A stretch of DNA of 64,000 bases from AC-32 sp963813435 (GCA_963813435.1 CAWEYY010000003.1:1178001-1242000), one strand, 5' to 3'. Counted from the stretch's first letter, positions 1-8,260 are shown. Notes: a model not told the origin generated them from the sequence alone. A program made the numbers and translations.

Positions 1-696
1 GAGGGCAACGCGAGCAAGGGCGCGATGGAGCAGTTCCTGATGGCCTGCGCCGCCGAGAACCCGAACCGCCGCCTGCGGCTGACCGCGCTCGCCGACCGCG
101 TCTCGATGACCGTCGACCGCGCGAGCTTCGACGACCTCGTCACGCTCGTCACCCAGGCTCCGACCTGGGACAAGGACCGCGTCCACGGCGTGCGCACGCT
201 GCTGCGGGCGCTCGGCGACGGAAAGGTCGACGCGCCGGAGCAGATCCTGGCGCGCTGGACGTGGCGGCTCGCGCGTGCAACCCGGAAGGTGCAGGACCGT
301 CGCGCGAGCGGCGAGTTCCCGGAGGCAAAGCGCCTGCTCGGCGCGCTGGCCAACTCGCGTGGCCACCGCCACGAGGAGAACGCGGCGAAGCTGGTCAACG
401 CGGCGCTCGAGCAGCCGCGCGAGGTCGGCGCCGCCCTGCTCGCCTCGGCCGAGGGCTATACGCCGCGCGCGAACAAGCTCATCGACGCCGCGCGCGAGCG
501 GCTCGGGACGATTCAGGAGGTCGCGAACGCGCTCGCCGACAACCTGCCTGCGCCGAAGGCCCCGTCGGGCCGCTCGCGCAGGCGGCGGCGCAAGCGCAAG
601 AAGAGGGGGCGCGCCCAGACGCAGGCCCCGGTGCAGGACAGCGCGGCGGCTCCGAACGGAGCCGAGCCGGAAACCGCTCCGGCCGCCGAGGCGTAG
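1..696 (+). CDS. Hypothetical protein with lysine/arginine-rich tail, 5' partial
   Basis: The reading frame is open from the first base of the window, and the first ATG (base 25) has no Shine-Dalgarno sequence in front of it, so the true start probably lies upstream. The visible part is mainly charged and helix-forming. Near residue 190 it has a strongly basic block (SRRRRRKRKKRGR), followed by an Ala/Pro/Glu-rich low-complexity tail. A basic tail of this kind is usual in nucleic-acid-associated proteins, but I recognise no domain and assign no function. The stop codon abuts a two-hairpin repeat element. Confidence 0.6.
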   Translation, partial: EGNASKGAMEQFLMACAAENPNRRLRLTALADRVSMTVDRASFDDLVTLVTQAPTWDKDRVHGVRTLLRALGDGKVDAPEQILARWTWRLARATRKVQDRRASGEFPEAKRLLGALANSRGHRHEENAAKLVNAALEQPREVGAALLASAEGYTPRANKLIDAARERLGTIQEVANALADNLPAPKAPSGRSRRRRRKRKKRGRAQTQAPVQDSAAAPNGAEPETAPAAEA

Positions 697-750
697 GCGG
701 TCGCTTGCGACGCCGCCATAAAGAGGCGGGCCGGCTTTGCCGGCGCGCCG
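697..750 (+). repeat. Two-hairpin dispersed element, copy A
   Basis: This copy starts immediately after the TAG stop at 694-696. Hairpin 1 is GGCG-(g)-TCGC-TT-GCGA-CGCC (696-714). Hairpin 2 runs 725-749, with arms GGCG.GCCGGC and GCCGGC.CGCC around a TTT loop. The same layout (a TT-centred small hairpin, a short linker, then a GC-rich hairpin with a TTT or TCT loop) recurs at 8190, 28989, 39921 and 55647. It may act as a terminator or 3' processing element for the gene at 1-696. Confidence 0.6.
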
Positions 751-791
751 TTGTAACGCCAAGGCACGCGAAAACGACTATCGGGTAATAC

Positions 792-2414
792 ATGCTTCTC
801 TACGGCGTCGGCGTCCTGGCGGGGATCGTCACGGTCATCTCACCGTGCGCGTATCCCGTGCTCCCGATCGTCTTCGCCGCGGGTGCGGCCGGCGCCGGCA
901 CGAGGCGGCCGGTCGCGATCATCGCCGGGCTCGTCTGCACGTTCCTGGCGTCGCTCCTGTTCCTGACGTGGCTCCTGTCGGAGCTGCACATCCCGACCGA
1001 CCTGCTGCGGAACCTCTCGATCGCGCTGCTCTTCCTGGTCGGGATCGGCCTGATCGTGCCGCGGGTCGGCCAGCTGCTCGAGCGGCCACTCGCACGCCTC
1101 TCCAGGCGCCCGGCCGGAGACCTCGGCGGCGGCTTCCTCCTCGGCGCGGCCCTCGGGCTCGTCTTCGCCCCGTGCGCCGGGACGATCCTCGCGGCGGTCG
1201 CAGGCGCCTCGGCGACGACGTCCGGCGCTCAGCGCGTCGGCCTTGCAGTCGCGTACACGATCGGCGTCGCGGTGCCGCTCTTCCTGATCGCGCTCGGCGT
1301 GCAGCGGGGCTCGGAACGGCTCCAGTGGTTCAGGAGCAACGTCGGCCGCGTGCGGGCCGCTCTCGGCGCGGTCATCGCCGCGTCCGCGCTGCTGCTCGCG
1401 TTCGGCGTCGACTCGTCCCTCCAGCGCCTCGTTCCCGACTACACGCAGTCGCTGCAGGCCGCCGAGCGCTCGTGCTCGGTCCGGGAGAAGCTCCATCAAC
1501 GCTGCGTTGCCGCCCACCCGGGCCCGGGGCTGAAGAACTACGGGCAGGCGCCGAACTTCCGCGACATCACAGCGTGGGTCAACAGCAAGCCGCTGACCAT
1601 CTCGCAGCTTCGCGGCAAGGTCGTGCTCGTCGACTTCTGGACCTACTCGTGCATCAACTGCCTCCGCACGCTCCCGCATCTCAAGGCCTGGAACGACGCG
1701 TACGGCAAAGACGGGCTCGTGATCGTCGGCGTCCACACGCCCGAGTTCGCATTCGAGCACGAGGTCTCGAACGTCCGTGGGGCGACGCGCGAGCTCGGCA
1801 TCCGCTATCCCGTCGCGATCGACGACGCCGCCGCGACCTGGGGCGCGTACCAGAACTCCTACTGGCCGGCCGAGTACCTGATCGACCGGCACGGGGACAT
1901 CCGGGAGATCAAGGAGGGCGAGGGCGACTACGACGCGACCGAGTCCAAGATCCGCGAGCTGCTCGGGCGGCCCGCGACGAGCCGCTTCGCGCCGGTTGCG
2001 GATACGACGCCTGACCACGTGACCATGACGCCCGAGTCGTACCTCGGCTGGCAGCGGCTGGACCGCTACTCGGGCTCGCAGATCGTGCCGGGCCGCATGG
2101 CGCTCTACCGGTTCGGAAAGGCGGTTCCTCCCGACTCCCTCGCCTACTCAGGTCTCTGGCGCGTCGAGGGACAGCGGATCGTCGCAGGCCCCGGGGCTCG
2201 GCTGCGCCTGAACTTCGACGCGCAGAACGTCTTCCTCGTGCTCGGCGGCCACGGGCGGATCCAGGTGCGCGTGAACGGCAAGCCCGTCGACACGGTGCGC
2301 GTCTCGGGGCTCAGCCGGCTCTACACGCTGCTGCGCTATCCGAAGGAGCGCACGGGACTGCTCGAGCTGCGCTTCACGCCCGGGATCCGCGCGTACGCCT
2401 TTACGTTCGGCTAG
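792..2414 (+). CDS. dipZ: DipZ-type fusion: CcdA-like membrane domain plus thioredoxin domain
   Basis: The 540-residue protein is predicted to carry reducing equivalents across the membrane to envelope thiol proteins. The N-terminal half (about 1-220) is a multi-pass CcdA/DsbD-type domain with the two characteristic membrane cysteines in SPCAYP (C19) and APCAG (about C128). It is followed by an extracytoplasmic TlpA/AhpC-type thioredoxin domain with redox motif CINC (C287, C290) in the setting VDFWTYSCINC. The last ~120 residues form a beta-rich domain typical of the mycobacterial DipZ family. Length and domain order match that family. The ATG at 792 has no obvious ribosome-binding site; element A lies just upstream. 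Confidence 0.88.
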   Translation: MLLYGVGVLAGIVTVISPCAYPVLPIVFAAGAAGAGTRRPVAIIAGLVCTFLASLLFLTWLLSELHIPTDLLRNLSIALLFLVGIGLIVPRVGQLLERPLARLSRRPAGDLGGGFLLGAALGLVFAPCAGTILAAVAGASATTSGAQRVGLAVAYTIGVAVPLFLIALGVQRGSERLQWFRSNVGRVRAALGAVIAASALLLAFGVDSSLQRLVPDYTQSLQAAERSCSVREKLHQRCVAAHPGPGLKNYGQAPNFRDITAWVNSKPLTISQLRGKVVLVDFWTYSCINCLRTLPHLKAWNDAYGKDGLVIVGVHTPEFAFEHEVSNVRGATRELGIRYPVAIDDAAATWGAYQNSYWPAEYLIDRHGDIREIKEGEGDYDATESKIRELLGRPATSRFAPVADTTPDHVTMTPESYLGWQRLDRYSGSQIVPGRMALYRFGKAVPPDSLAYSGLWRVEGQRIVAGPGARLRLNFDAQNVFLVLGGHGRIQVRVNGKPVDTVRVSGLSRLYTLLRYPKERTGLLELRFTPGIRAYAFTFG

Positions 2415-2436
2415 ACCCCGCGACGGCGCTAGGCCG

Positions 2437-3327
2437 CTACTGCTCGCGGGCGGCGTCCTCGCCGCCGCCGTTCTCCTCGCGCTCGCGAAGGAAGCGCGTG
2501 AGCTCGGCCGCGAGGGCGTCGCCGGACGGAAGGTCGGTCGACTCCTCGATCGTGTCGGCCCGGCGCTCGAGCTCGTCGACGTAGGCGGCGGTCTCCTCGT
2601 CGGAGGCGACCGCCTCGCTCACCTGCTCCTCGTAGGTCTGGGCCGCCTCCTCCAGCTCGGCGACGTCGATCTCGACGCCGATCAGGTCGCCGAGCCGTTC
2701 GCACAGAGCAACCGCCGCGCGCGGGCTGGGTGTGAGCGACACGTAGTGGGGCACTGCCGCCCAGAGGCTGGCGGAGGGGATCTCCGCGCGCTTGCACGCG
2801 TCGTGCAGGACGCCGACGATCCCGGTCGGGCCCTCGTAGCGCGAGGCCGAGAGGCCCAGGCGCTGGACGAGCTCCGGGTCGCTCGCGCTGCCGGTCACGG
2901 GCGAGGGCCGCGTGTGCGGGACGTCTGCCAGCAGCGCCCCGAGCGTGATCATCAGCTCCACGCCGAGCTCCTGCGCGAGATCGATGAGCAGATCGGCGAA
3001 CGTCCGCCACCGCAGGTTCGGCTCGATGCCGAGCAGCAGGACGATGTCGTGCTCGATCCCGTCGGGTCGCGCATGGAAGAACGCCGTCTCGGGCCAGTCG
3101 ATCCGCCGCGACATCCCTTCCTCGAGCGAGACGTGCGGCCGGGTGGCCTGGAAGTCGAAGAACTCCTCGGGATCGACGTCCGCGAACCGCTCCGCCTCCC
3201 AGGTCTTGGCGAGGTAGCCGGCCGCGAGCGAGGCCGCCTGCGCGCCGTCGTTCCAGCCTCGGAAGGCGCCGATCAGGACGGGCCGGTTGAGCTCCGGCCG
3301 CCGGTGGATGCGCAGCTCGCCGGCCAT
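2437..3327 (-). CDS. PAC2 family protein
   Basis: The 296-residue protein fits the PAC2 (proteasome assembly chaperone 2-like) family, with the N-terminal pattern RPVLIGAFRGWNDGAQAA and central segments LLLGIEPNLRW and LGALLADVPHTRP. Bacterial members are widespread in actinobacteria; their role is unproven, although the fold is that of an archaeal/eukaryal proteasome assembly chaperone. The C-terminal ~80 residues are acidic and probably coiled coil (DELERRADTIEE). It is the last gene of a minus-strand series after ctaA, with 9 bp between them. The ATG at 3327 is the first plausible start. Confidence 0.85.
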   Translation of the reverse strand: MAGELRIHRRPELNRPVLIGAFRGWNDGAQAASLAAGYLAKTWEAERFADVDPEEFFDFQATRPHVSLEEGMSRRIDWPETAFFHARPDGIEHDIVLLLGIEPNLRWRTFADLLIDLAQELGVELMITLGALLADVPHTRPSPVTGSASDPELVQRLGLSASRYEGPTGIVGVLHDACKRAEIPSASLWAAVPHYVSLTPSPRAAVALCERLGDLIGVEIDVAELEEAAQTYEEQVSEAVASDEETAAYVDELERRADTIEESTDLPSGDALAAELTRFLREREENGGGEDAAREQ

Positions 3328-3336
3328 GGTTCCAGT

Positions 3337-4272
3337 CTACGTGCGCCCCGGAACAAGCGCCCGCGGCGGACGCCACAGAACCGTGATGAATGCGACGAGA
3401 ATCGCCCAGACCGCCGCCGCGAGCCCGACGTGCGCGAGGACGAGCGGCCACGGCAGGTGCGTGCGGTACTGAACCTCGCCGACCACCATCTGGACGAGCA
3501 GGACCGCGAGGACGCCGAGCGCGACCCCGAACAGGCGCGGCACGTCTGCCCGTCGCGGCGCGAGGTAGCCGAGGACGAAGACGAGGCCCGTCCCAAACAC
3601 GGCCACCGCGCCAGCGTGGACGTAGATGAGCGGCTGCAGGCGCCAGAGCCGGTCGACGTGCTCGGCGCCGCCGCCGGAATGCGGCCCGGCCGCGGTCGCG
3701 AGCGTCCCGGTGACGAGCAGGGCCAGGCCCGCAGCGCCGACCACCAGCGCGATCCAGCGGAGCTCGGACGAGACCGCAGGCTCGGCGCGTCCGTTCGCGA
3801 CCGAGTAGGCCTCGAGCGCGAGCACTACCGCTCCCGCGAGGACGACCGCAGACAGGAGCAGGTGGGCAGCGACGATCGGCCAGCGGAGGTCGGTCTTGAC
3901 CGCGAGGTAGCCCAGCGGAGCCTGCGCGAGCGTGCCGACGAACAACGCGAGCGCGAGCCGCCGCGCCCAGCGCGGAAGCGACGGCGTCCGCATGGCAGCC
4001 AGAGCGGTGAGCAGCACGACGAGGATCGTGATCCCGCCGAGCGCACGATTCCCGAACTCGATGTACGCGTGGTAGTCCTTGGCGGGGAGCGGGTGGCCCT
4101 TTTCGCAGCCCGGCCAGTGGCGGCAGCCGAGCCCGGAGTCGGTCAGCCTCACCGCGGCGCCCGTGACCATGATCAGCCAGAGAACGCCGACGGAGGCCAG
4201 CGCGGGCCAGAGGAACTGCGCCGCCGAGAGCTCGAAGCTCCGGCGCCGCGCGGCGGTCGTCTCGACGTGCAC
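3337..4272 (-). CDS. ctaA: Heme A synthase (COX15/CtaA family)
   Basis: This integral membrane enzyme converts heme O to heme A for aa3-type cytochrome oxidase. The 311-residue sequence has about eight hydrophobic helices. Near the N terminus is the family signature GAAVRLTDSGLGCRHWPGC with its cysteine pair, followed by EFGNRALGG; a second signature-like region (LLLSAVVLAGAVV) follows in the middle. The GTG start at 4272 overlaps the TAG stop of apgM by one base, so translation is probably coupled. Its presence implies aerobic respiration with a heme-A oxidase. Confidence 0.92.
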   Translation of the reverse strand: MHVETTAARRRSFELSAAQFLWPALASVGVLWLIMVTGAAVRLTDSGLGCRHWPGCEKGHPLPAKDYHAYIEFGNRALGGITILVVLLTALAAMRTPSLPRWARRLALALFVGTLAQAPLGYLAVKTDLRWPIVAAHLLLSAVVLAGAVVLALEAYSVANGRAEPAVSSELRWIALVVGAAGLALLVTGTLATAAGPHSGGGAEHVDRLWRLQPLIYVHAGAVAVFGTGLVFVLGYLAPRRADVPRLFGVALGVLAVLLVQMVVGEVQYRTHLPWPLVLAHVGLAAAVWAILVAFITVLWRPPRALVPGRT

Positions 4273-5519
4273 TAGAGCAGCGGCTCCAGCACGGCAGGGT
4301 AGCCGTCGGCGCCCTCGAAGGGCGTCGGCCTAGAGCCGAGGAAGAGCGGCCGGTCGGCGGCGTTCAGCAGCACCGGCATCAGGTCGGGCCCGCGGAGCTG
4401 GCCGAGGATCCCGGCGGCGCAGTCGAGCTCGCCGAACCGCCCGACGCCGTCGGCCCGCACACCGGGGCCCGCGACGAGCAGCGGTACCGGGTCTCCCGAG
4501 TGGATCACGTCCGGAGAGGCAGGCGTCGCATGGTCTCCGGTGAGACAGACGACCGCCCGGTCGATCGGAAGGTCGCCGAGCGCCGCGTCCAACTGCTCGG
4601 TCGTCTCCTGCTTGATCCTGGGGTCCTTCGTGTGCCCGGCCGTGTCGGTCGTCTTCTGGTGGCAGAAGACGAACGTGTCACCGGCCTCGATCCGGGTCCT
4701 CGCCAGGTCGAGCCGCGCGCGGAGATCGCCGACCGGGTCGTCCGTCTCCGGCGCGACCACGGGCTCGAGCCCGAGCGCGATCCCGAGCCCACGGAGGAAC
4801 GCCGACTCCGCGGCGAACGCACCCGTGACGCCGTGGCGCTCGAGAAAGCTCGGCACCGCCCGAGGCCGCCCGAACCACTTCAGCGTGATCACCGGAAAGC
4901 GCTCGCCCTCGAGCCGTCGCATCACCTCACGCGTCCAGGCCTCGCATGCCCGCGCGGTCCGCTCGGCCTCCGGGACGAGCGGCTGCGGCCGGAGCATCGG
5001 GTGCCATGCGCGGAAGAACGCATCGGTGTCGGTGACCCGCTCGTCCGCTCCGCCCGAGATCCGGAGCACCGCCTCCCCGCGCCAGACGTGGCCGAGCGAG
5101 AAGCCCAGCCCGTCGACCTCGATCCCGTCGCAGCACTCGACCAGCCGCGCCGCCTCCTCGGCATCCTGCTCGGGGTCGGGACGGCCGGTGAGCCACCAGC
5201 CGTCGTCCCGCCGCTCGGCGGGGCGCAGCGCCGCGTAAGCGAAGACGTGCTCATCGCTCACCTCTTGCCCGCGCCCGAGCGCCTCGAAGACCGCCCGCCC
5301 GGGAAACTCGTCGGGCCGGTAGCCGAGCATCGACCAGTGCGCGACCTCGCTCGAGGGCGCCCGGCCGGGCCCGATGGCGTAGAGGACCCCGCACGAGCTG
5401 GACGCGGCGAGCCGGTCGAGGTTCGGCGTCTCCGCCGCCTCGTTCCCCGTCTGCCCTCCGAGCACGCCGTGCGCCCGGTCGCCGAGCCCGTCGAGCAGGA
5501 TGACAATGATCGGATGCAC
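4272..5519 (-). CDS. apgM: Cofactor-independent phosphoglycerate mutase, archaeal (ApgM) type
   Basis: The enzyme interconverts 3- and 2-phosphoglycerate in glycolysis. It belongs to the alkaline-phosphatase superfamily: the N terminus has LLDGLGDR and ETPNLDRLAASS with the metal-binding and phosphoryl-acceptor positions, and the C-terminal region has FCHQKTTDTAGHTKD, LTGDHATPAS and HSGDPVPLL, which carry the other metal ligands. Its 415 residues are normal for the archaeal-type family. The GTG start at 5519 lies inside the distal arm of a perfect 15-bp inverted repeat and has no Shine-Dalgarno sequence, so initiation may be leaderless or structure-controlled. Confidence 0.88.
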   Translation of the reverse strand: MHPIIVILLDGLGDRAHGVLGGQTGNEAAETPNLDRLAASSSCGVLYAIGPGRAPSSEVAHWSMLGYRPDEFPGRAVFEALGRGQEVSDEHVFAYAALRPAERRDDGWWLTGRPDPEQDAEEAARLVECCDGIEVDGLGFSLGHVWRGEAVLRISGGADERVTDTDAFFRAWHPMLRPQPLVPEAERTARACEAWTREVMRRLEGERFPVITLKWFGRPRAVPSFLERHGVTGAFAAESAFLRGLGIALGLEPVVAPETDDPVGDLRARLDLARTRIEAGDTFVFCHQKTTDTAGHTKDPRIKQETTEQLDAALGDLPIDRAVVCLTGDHATPASPDVIHSGDPVPLLVAGPGVRADGVGRFGELDCAAGILGQLRGPDLMPVLLNAADRPLFLGSRPTPFEGADGYPAVLEPLL

Positions 5520-5549
5520 GGCGCGGAGGCTATCCCGCGCCGTGCATCC
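5512..5549 (-). promoter_or_regulatory. Perfect 15-bp inverted repeat spanning the apgM start
   Basis: The arms GGATGCACGGCGCGG (5512-5526) and its exact complement (5535-5549) flank an 8-nt loop. The element begins 6 nt after the stop codon of the cupredoxin-like gene, and its distal arm contains the apgM GTG codon (5519-5517). It could end the upstream transcript, hide the apgM start in the mRNA, or both. It has no following T-run. Confidence 0.6.
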
Positions 5550-5555
5550 TCAGCG

Positions 5556-6428
5556 CTACCTCTTCTTGCGAACCCGGACGGTGTTGCTGTAGCCGTCCTG
5601 GTAGCCGGCGCCCACCTCGTTCATCGAGATGAAGACGCGGAGTGTGTAGCGGCCCTTCGGGAGGTGCAGGAAGAAGTGCTTCTTGGATCCCGAGCCGAGA
5701 ATCACTCGCCTGAACTTCACCCATTCGTTGAAGCGGGTGAGCCGCTGGACGTACACCTTGTGTCCGGCCAGCGAGCGGTCGCTCTTCACGCGGACGTAGC
5801 CGATCCGCCTGTTCGCGGAGAAGAGCACCTCGGGACGCAGGGCCACCTGGATCTTGGCGCTGATCTTGGTCTTCCAGTGCGCCTCGTAGGTGGTGAGCGT
5901 CGTCGGCTGGACCGGGAGGTCCCAGGCTCCGTTCACGCCGGTGAGCAGCGTCGCCACCAGCACCGCCGAGACCGATCCGTAGGGCTGTGCCCAGACGGTG
6001 ACAGTCTCGCCGGCCTGCTTGGTCGAAACGGCCCCGCCGACGTGCGTGCCCTGCCCGAAGGTCAGGATCGGCTGCGCGGCGCCGATCGTCACCTCGGGAG
6101 GCGAGCCCTTGACCACGACCTTGCCCTTCAGCGTCGGGTGAAGCGCGTCGTGGTAGTTGAACGTGCCCGCCGTGTTGAAGACGTGCGAGTACTTCTTGTT
6201 CGCGGCGAGCGTCGTCGAGGCGAAGCTCCCGTTGTTCGCGATCACCTGGTGGCTCTTCGTGTCGCCATTCGTCCAGGTGACCGTGTCGCCGGTGTTGACC
6301 GTCACGTTCGCGGGTGAGAACGCGGAGGCCGTGATCTTGACGGACTTCGTCGCAAGGGAAGCGGGCTGCGACGCACCCGTGACCACCAGTGCCAGCGCGG
6401 TGGTCAGAAAGAGGAACAGTGTGCGCAT
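5556..6428 (-). CDS. Secreted cupredoxin-fold protein lacking type-1 copper ligands
   Basis: Residues 1-25 form a signal peptide. Residues about 28-108 are a cupredoxin (plastocyanin-like) domain, with VTVNTGDTVTWTNGDTKSHQV at the first copper-histidine position and FNYHDALHPTLKGKVVV at the C-terminal ligand loop. In copper-binding relatives this loop holds Cys, His and Met; here the Cys position is Asp and the Met position is Leu, with only His kept. The remaining ~180 residues are beta-rich and resemble repeated Ig-like or bacterial surface domains. It is probably a cell-surface or extracellular protein; a redox role is unlikely. It is not obviously co-transcribed with nadM, because tandem hairpins separate them. 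Confidence 0.75.
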   Translation of the reverse strand: MRTLFLFLTTALALVVTGASQPASLATKSVKITASAFSPANVTVNTGDTVTWTNGDTKSHQVIANNGSFASTTLAANKKYSHVFNTAGTFNYHDALHPTLKGKVVVKGSPPEVTIGAAQPILTFGQGTHVGGAVSTKQAGETVTVWAQPYGSVSAVLVATLLTGVNGAWDLPVQPTTLTTYEAHWKTKISAKIQVALRPEVLFSANRRIGYVRVKSDRSLAGHKVYVQRLTRFNEWVKFRRVILGSGSKKHFFLHLPKGRYTLRVFISMNEVGAGYQDGYSNTVRVRKKR

Positions 6429-6503
6429 GCGCGGAACCCCCTGTTGCGGTTTCCCCCTAACCGTTCAAACGCGCGCGCTTCGGGAAAGTTTTGGACTCTT
6501 ACA

Positions 6504-6545
6504 GGACCCTTACACGGGGTCCCCGGATCCCTTACACGGGGACCC
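6504..6545. repeat. Tandem CCCTTACACGGGG repeats forming hairpins at the nadM 3' end
   Basis: The 13-mer CCCTTACACGGGG occurs at 6507-6519 and again at 6529-6541. Each copy can fold into a stem with loop TTACAC; the first is flanked to give a six-pair stem, GGACCC/GGGTCC. The second copy contains the nadM stop codon, so the first looks like a duplication of the gene's tail. The array could end minus-strand transcripts, but no T-run is obvious. Confidence 0.55.
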
Positions 6546-7062
6546 GGTCAAGCCGCTCGAGGACAGCCGCCACGCCCGGTGGGACGAGACTCTTCCAGTC
6601 GCCGCCCTCGCGAAGGGCCAGGCGCACGTCGATGCCGGAAACCTCTTTCCCGGTGCCCTCGTCGAGCACGACCACCTCGAAGCCGGCCTCACGCAGGCGC
6701 TCGAGCTTCGTCCCGCCCCAGTCGGAGAAGAGGCGGATGAACTGGACGACGTCGTCCGGGACGTAGGCGGGCCAGAGCTCGGGCTCGTTCACCGGGAACG
6801 GGATCACGTGCAGCCGCGCCGGCTCGATCCCCGCGTCGCCGGCCGCGGCCTTCACCATCAGCAGGCGCTCGACGTAGCTGTAGGGGTTCGACTCGGGCAG
6901 ATGCCGAAGCGGGTCAGACGCCTCGGGCTTGATCCGGCGGCGATCGGGGTTCGTGATCCCGACGAACACGTCGTCGCAGCGGGCGGCCGCCCCCTTCAGA
7001 TACTCGAGATGTCCGTTGTGAAACGGCTGAAACCGCCCGTGGATCATCCCGCGGGCGATCAC
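6532..7062 (-). CDS. nadM: Nicotinamide-nucleotide adenylyltransferase (NadM-like)
   Basis: The enzyme joins NMN and ATP to make NAD. The 176-residue protein starts MIARGMIHGRFQPFHNGH, with the nucleotidyltransferase HxGH motif as HNGH. It continues with VFVGITNPDRRR and NPYSYVERLLM, and has the short length typical of archaeal-type NadM rather than NadD. The GTG at 7062 overlaps the selD stop as GTGA; an ATG five codons later is an alternative start. Tight coupling to selD is unusual. The open frame extends much further upstream, but that part is a shadow of selD. Confidence 0.85.
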   Translation of the reverse strand: MIARGMIHGRFQPFHNGHLEYLKGAAARCDDVFVGITNPDRRRIKPEASDPLRHLPESNPYSYVERLLMVKAAAGDAGIEPARLHVIPFPVNEPELWPAYVPDDVVQFIRLFSDWGGTKLERLREAGFEVVVLDEGTGKEVSGIDVRLALREGGDWKSLVPPGVAAVLERLDRVPV

Positions 7063-8099
7063 TCGACGATGACCCCGGCGCCCTCCTCGACGCGGCCGAT
7101 CCGACGGAGGAAGAGCTTGCGCGCCGCGAACTCGGCCTCCAGGGTTGGGCCTCGCTCGGCGGGTATCGAGACCAGCAGCCCGCCGGCCGTCTGCGGGTCG
7201 TAGCCGAGCGCGACCAGGGTCTCCGAGACGTCGTCCATCAACTCGATATGCGGCCCCGCGAAGTCGCGGTTGCGCGGGTCCCCGCTCGTGCGCACCCCGT
7301 GGCGAGCGAGGTCGAGCGCACCGTCGATCGCCGGGAAGCGCTCGGACTCGAGCCGCACGAGCACGCCGCTGCGGTCCGCGATCTCGTGGGTGTGGCCGAA
7401 CAGGCCGAATCCGGTCACGTCCGTGACGGCGTTCGGCTCGAGGCCCCGCAGGACCTGGGCGGCGTCGTTGTTTAGCGTCCGCATCCACCGGATCGCGCGC
7501 TCGAGCTGCTGCGTGCCGATCTCGCCCTGCTTGTGGCCGCTCATGATCAGACCCGTCCCCAGCGGCTTGGTCAGGAAGAGCGCGTCGCCCGGCCGCGCGC
7601 CGTTCTTCGGCCAGATCGCGTCGGGGTGTGCCATGCCGATCACGGCGAGCCCGTACTTCGGCTCCGCGTCGCGGATCGTGTGGCCCCCGGCGAGCAATCC
7701 GCCCGCGGCGCGAACCTGGGCGTCGGCGGCGGCGAAGATCTCGGCGAGCATCTCCATCGGGAGCTCCTCCGGGAACGCGGCGATCGACAGCGCGAGGATG
7801 GGCATCCCACCCATCGCGAACACGTCGTTGAGGGCGTTCGTCGCCGCGATCGCACCGTAGTCTCCCGGGTCGTCGACGACCGGCGGGAAGAAATCGAGGG
7901 TGAAGATCAGCGCTCGCTCGTCGTCGAGGCGGTACACCGCCGCGTCGTCCGCGGGCGAGAGGCCCACGAGCAGGTTCTCCGCCTCCGCCGGGACGAAGCC
8001 GGCCAGGAGCTGCTCGAGACGTGCCGCCGAGTACTTGGCAGCGCAGCCGCCGCAAGAGGCGAGATCGGTGAGCTTGACTCTGCCGGTGCCGAGGTCCAC
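7059..8099 (-). CDS. selD: Selenide, water dikinase
   Basis: SelD makes selenophosphate from selenide and ATP, the selenium donor for selenocysteine and selenouridine. The N terminus LASCGGCAAK carries the catalytic Cys16 and Lys22; here Cys occupies the position that is Sec in some species. The AIR-synthase-fold core follows with GLSPADDAAV, ALNDVFAMGG, LAGGHTI and TDVTGFGLFGH. Its 346 residues are normal. The GTG start at 8099 is preceded by AGGGGGAGCAC, a fair ribosome-binding site. The window also encodes a Sec-dependent formate dehydrogenase (FdhA, 52947-55646), a likely beneficiary. Confidence 0.95.
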   Translation of the reverse strand: MDLGTGRVKLTDLASCGGCAAKYSAARLEQLLAGFVPAEAENLLVGLSPADDAAVYRLDDERALIFTLDFFPPVVDDPGDYGAIAATNALNDVFAMGGMPILALSIAAFPEELPMEMLAEIFAAADAQVRAAGGLLAGGHTIRDAEPKYGLAVIGMAHPDAIWPKNGARPGDALFLTKPLGTGLIMSGHKQGEIGTQQLERAIRWMRTLNNDAAQVLRGLEPNAVTDVTGFGLFGHTHEIADRSGVLVRLESERFPAIDGALDLARHGVRTSGDPRNRDFAGPHIELMDDVSETLVALGYDPQTAGGLLVSIPAERGPTLEAEFAARKLFLRRIGRVEEGAGVIVE

Positions 8100-8189
8100 G
8101 TGCTCCCCCTAGATCGGTTCCGGGAACTGTAGGGCGCGTCGAGATATTTCGTCCATAGACGACCGGTACCCGCTCGTTATTCCCGGACA

Positions 8190-8254
8190 AAGGCGCTCGC
8201 TTGCGACGCCGACCGAAGCGGCCGTGCCGGCTTTGCCGGTGCGGCCGTCCTAGC
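8190..8254 (+). repeat. Two-hairpin dispersed element, copy B
   Basis: This copy is nearly identical to copy C at 39921-39985: 25 identical bases starting AAGGCGCTCGCTTGCGACGC, a 4-5 nt variable linker, then about 30 identical bases forming a 13-pair stem (two G-U pairs) around a TTT loop, ending CTAGC. Unlike the other four copies it does not follow a stop codon in its own orientation. It lies between two minus-strand genes, so it reads antisense to the local transcripts. Confidence 0.65.
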
Positions 8255-8260
8255 TAACGC

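Noticed and set aside
6532..8190. A 552-codon frame on the minus strand
   Set aside because: Only its last 176 codons (nadM) look like protein; the rest is Arg/Pro-rich shadow of selD in another frame.
8100..8190. Selenocysteine tRNA (selC) beside selD
   Set aside because: No 8-bp acceptor stem, TCA anticodon loop or T-loop consensus could be found on either strand.
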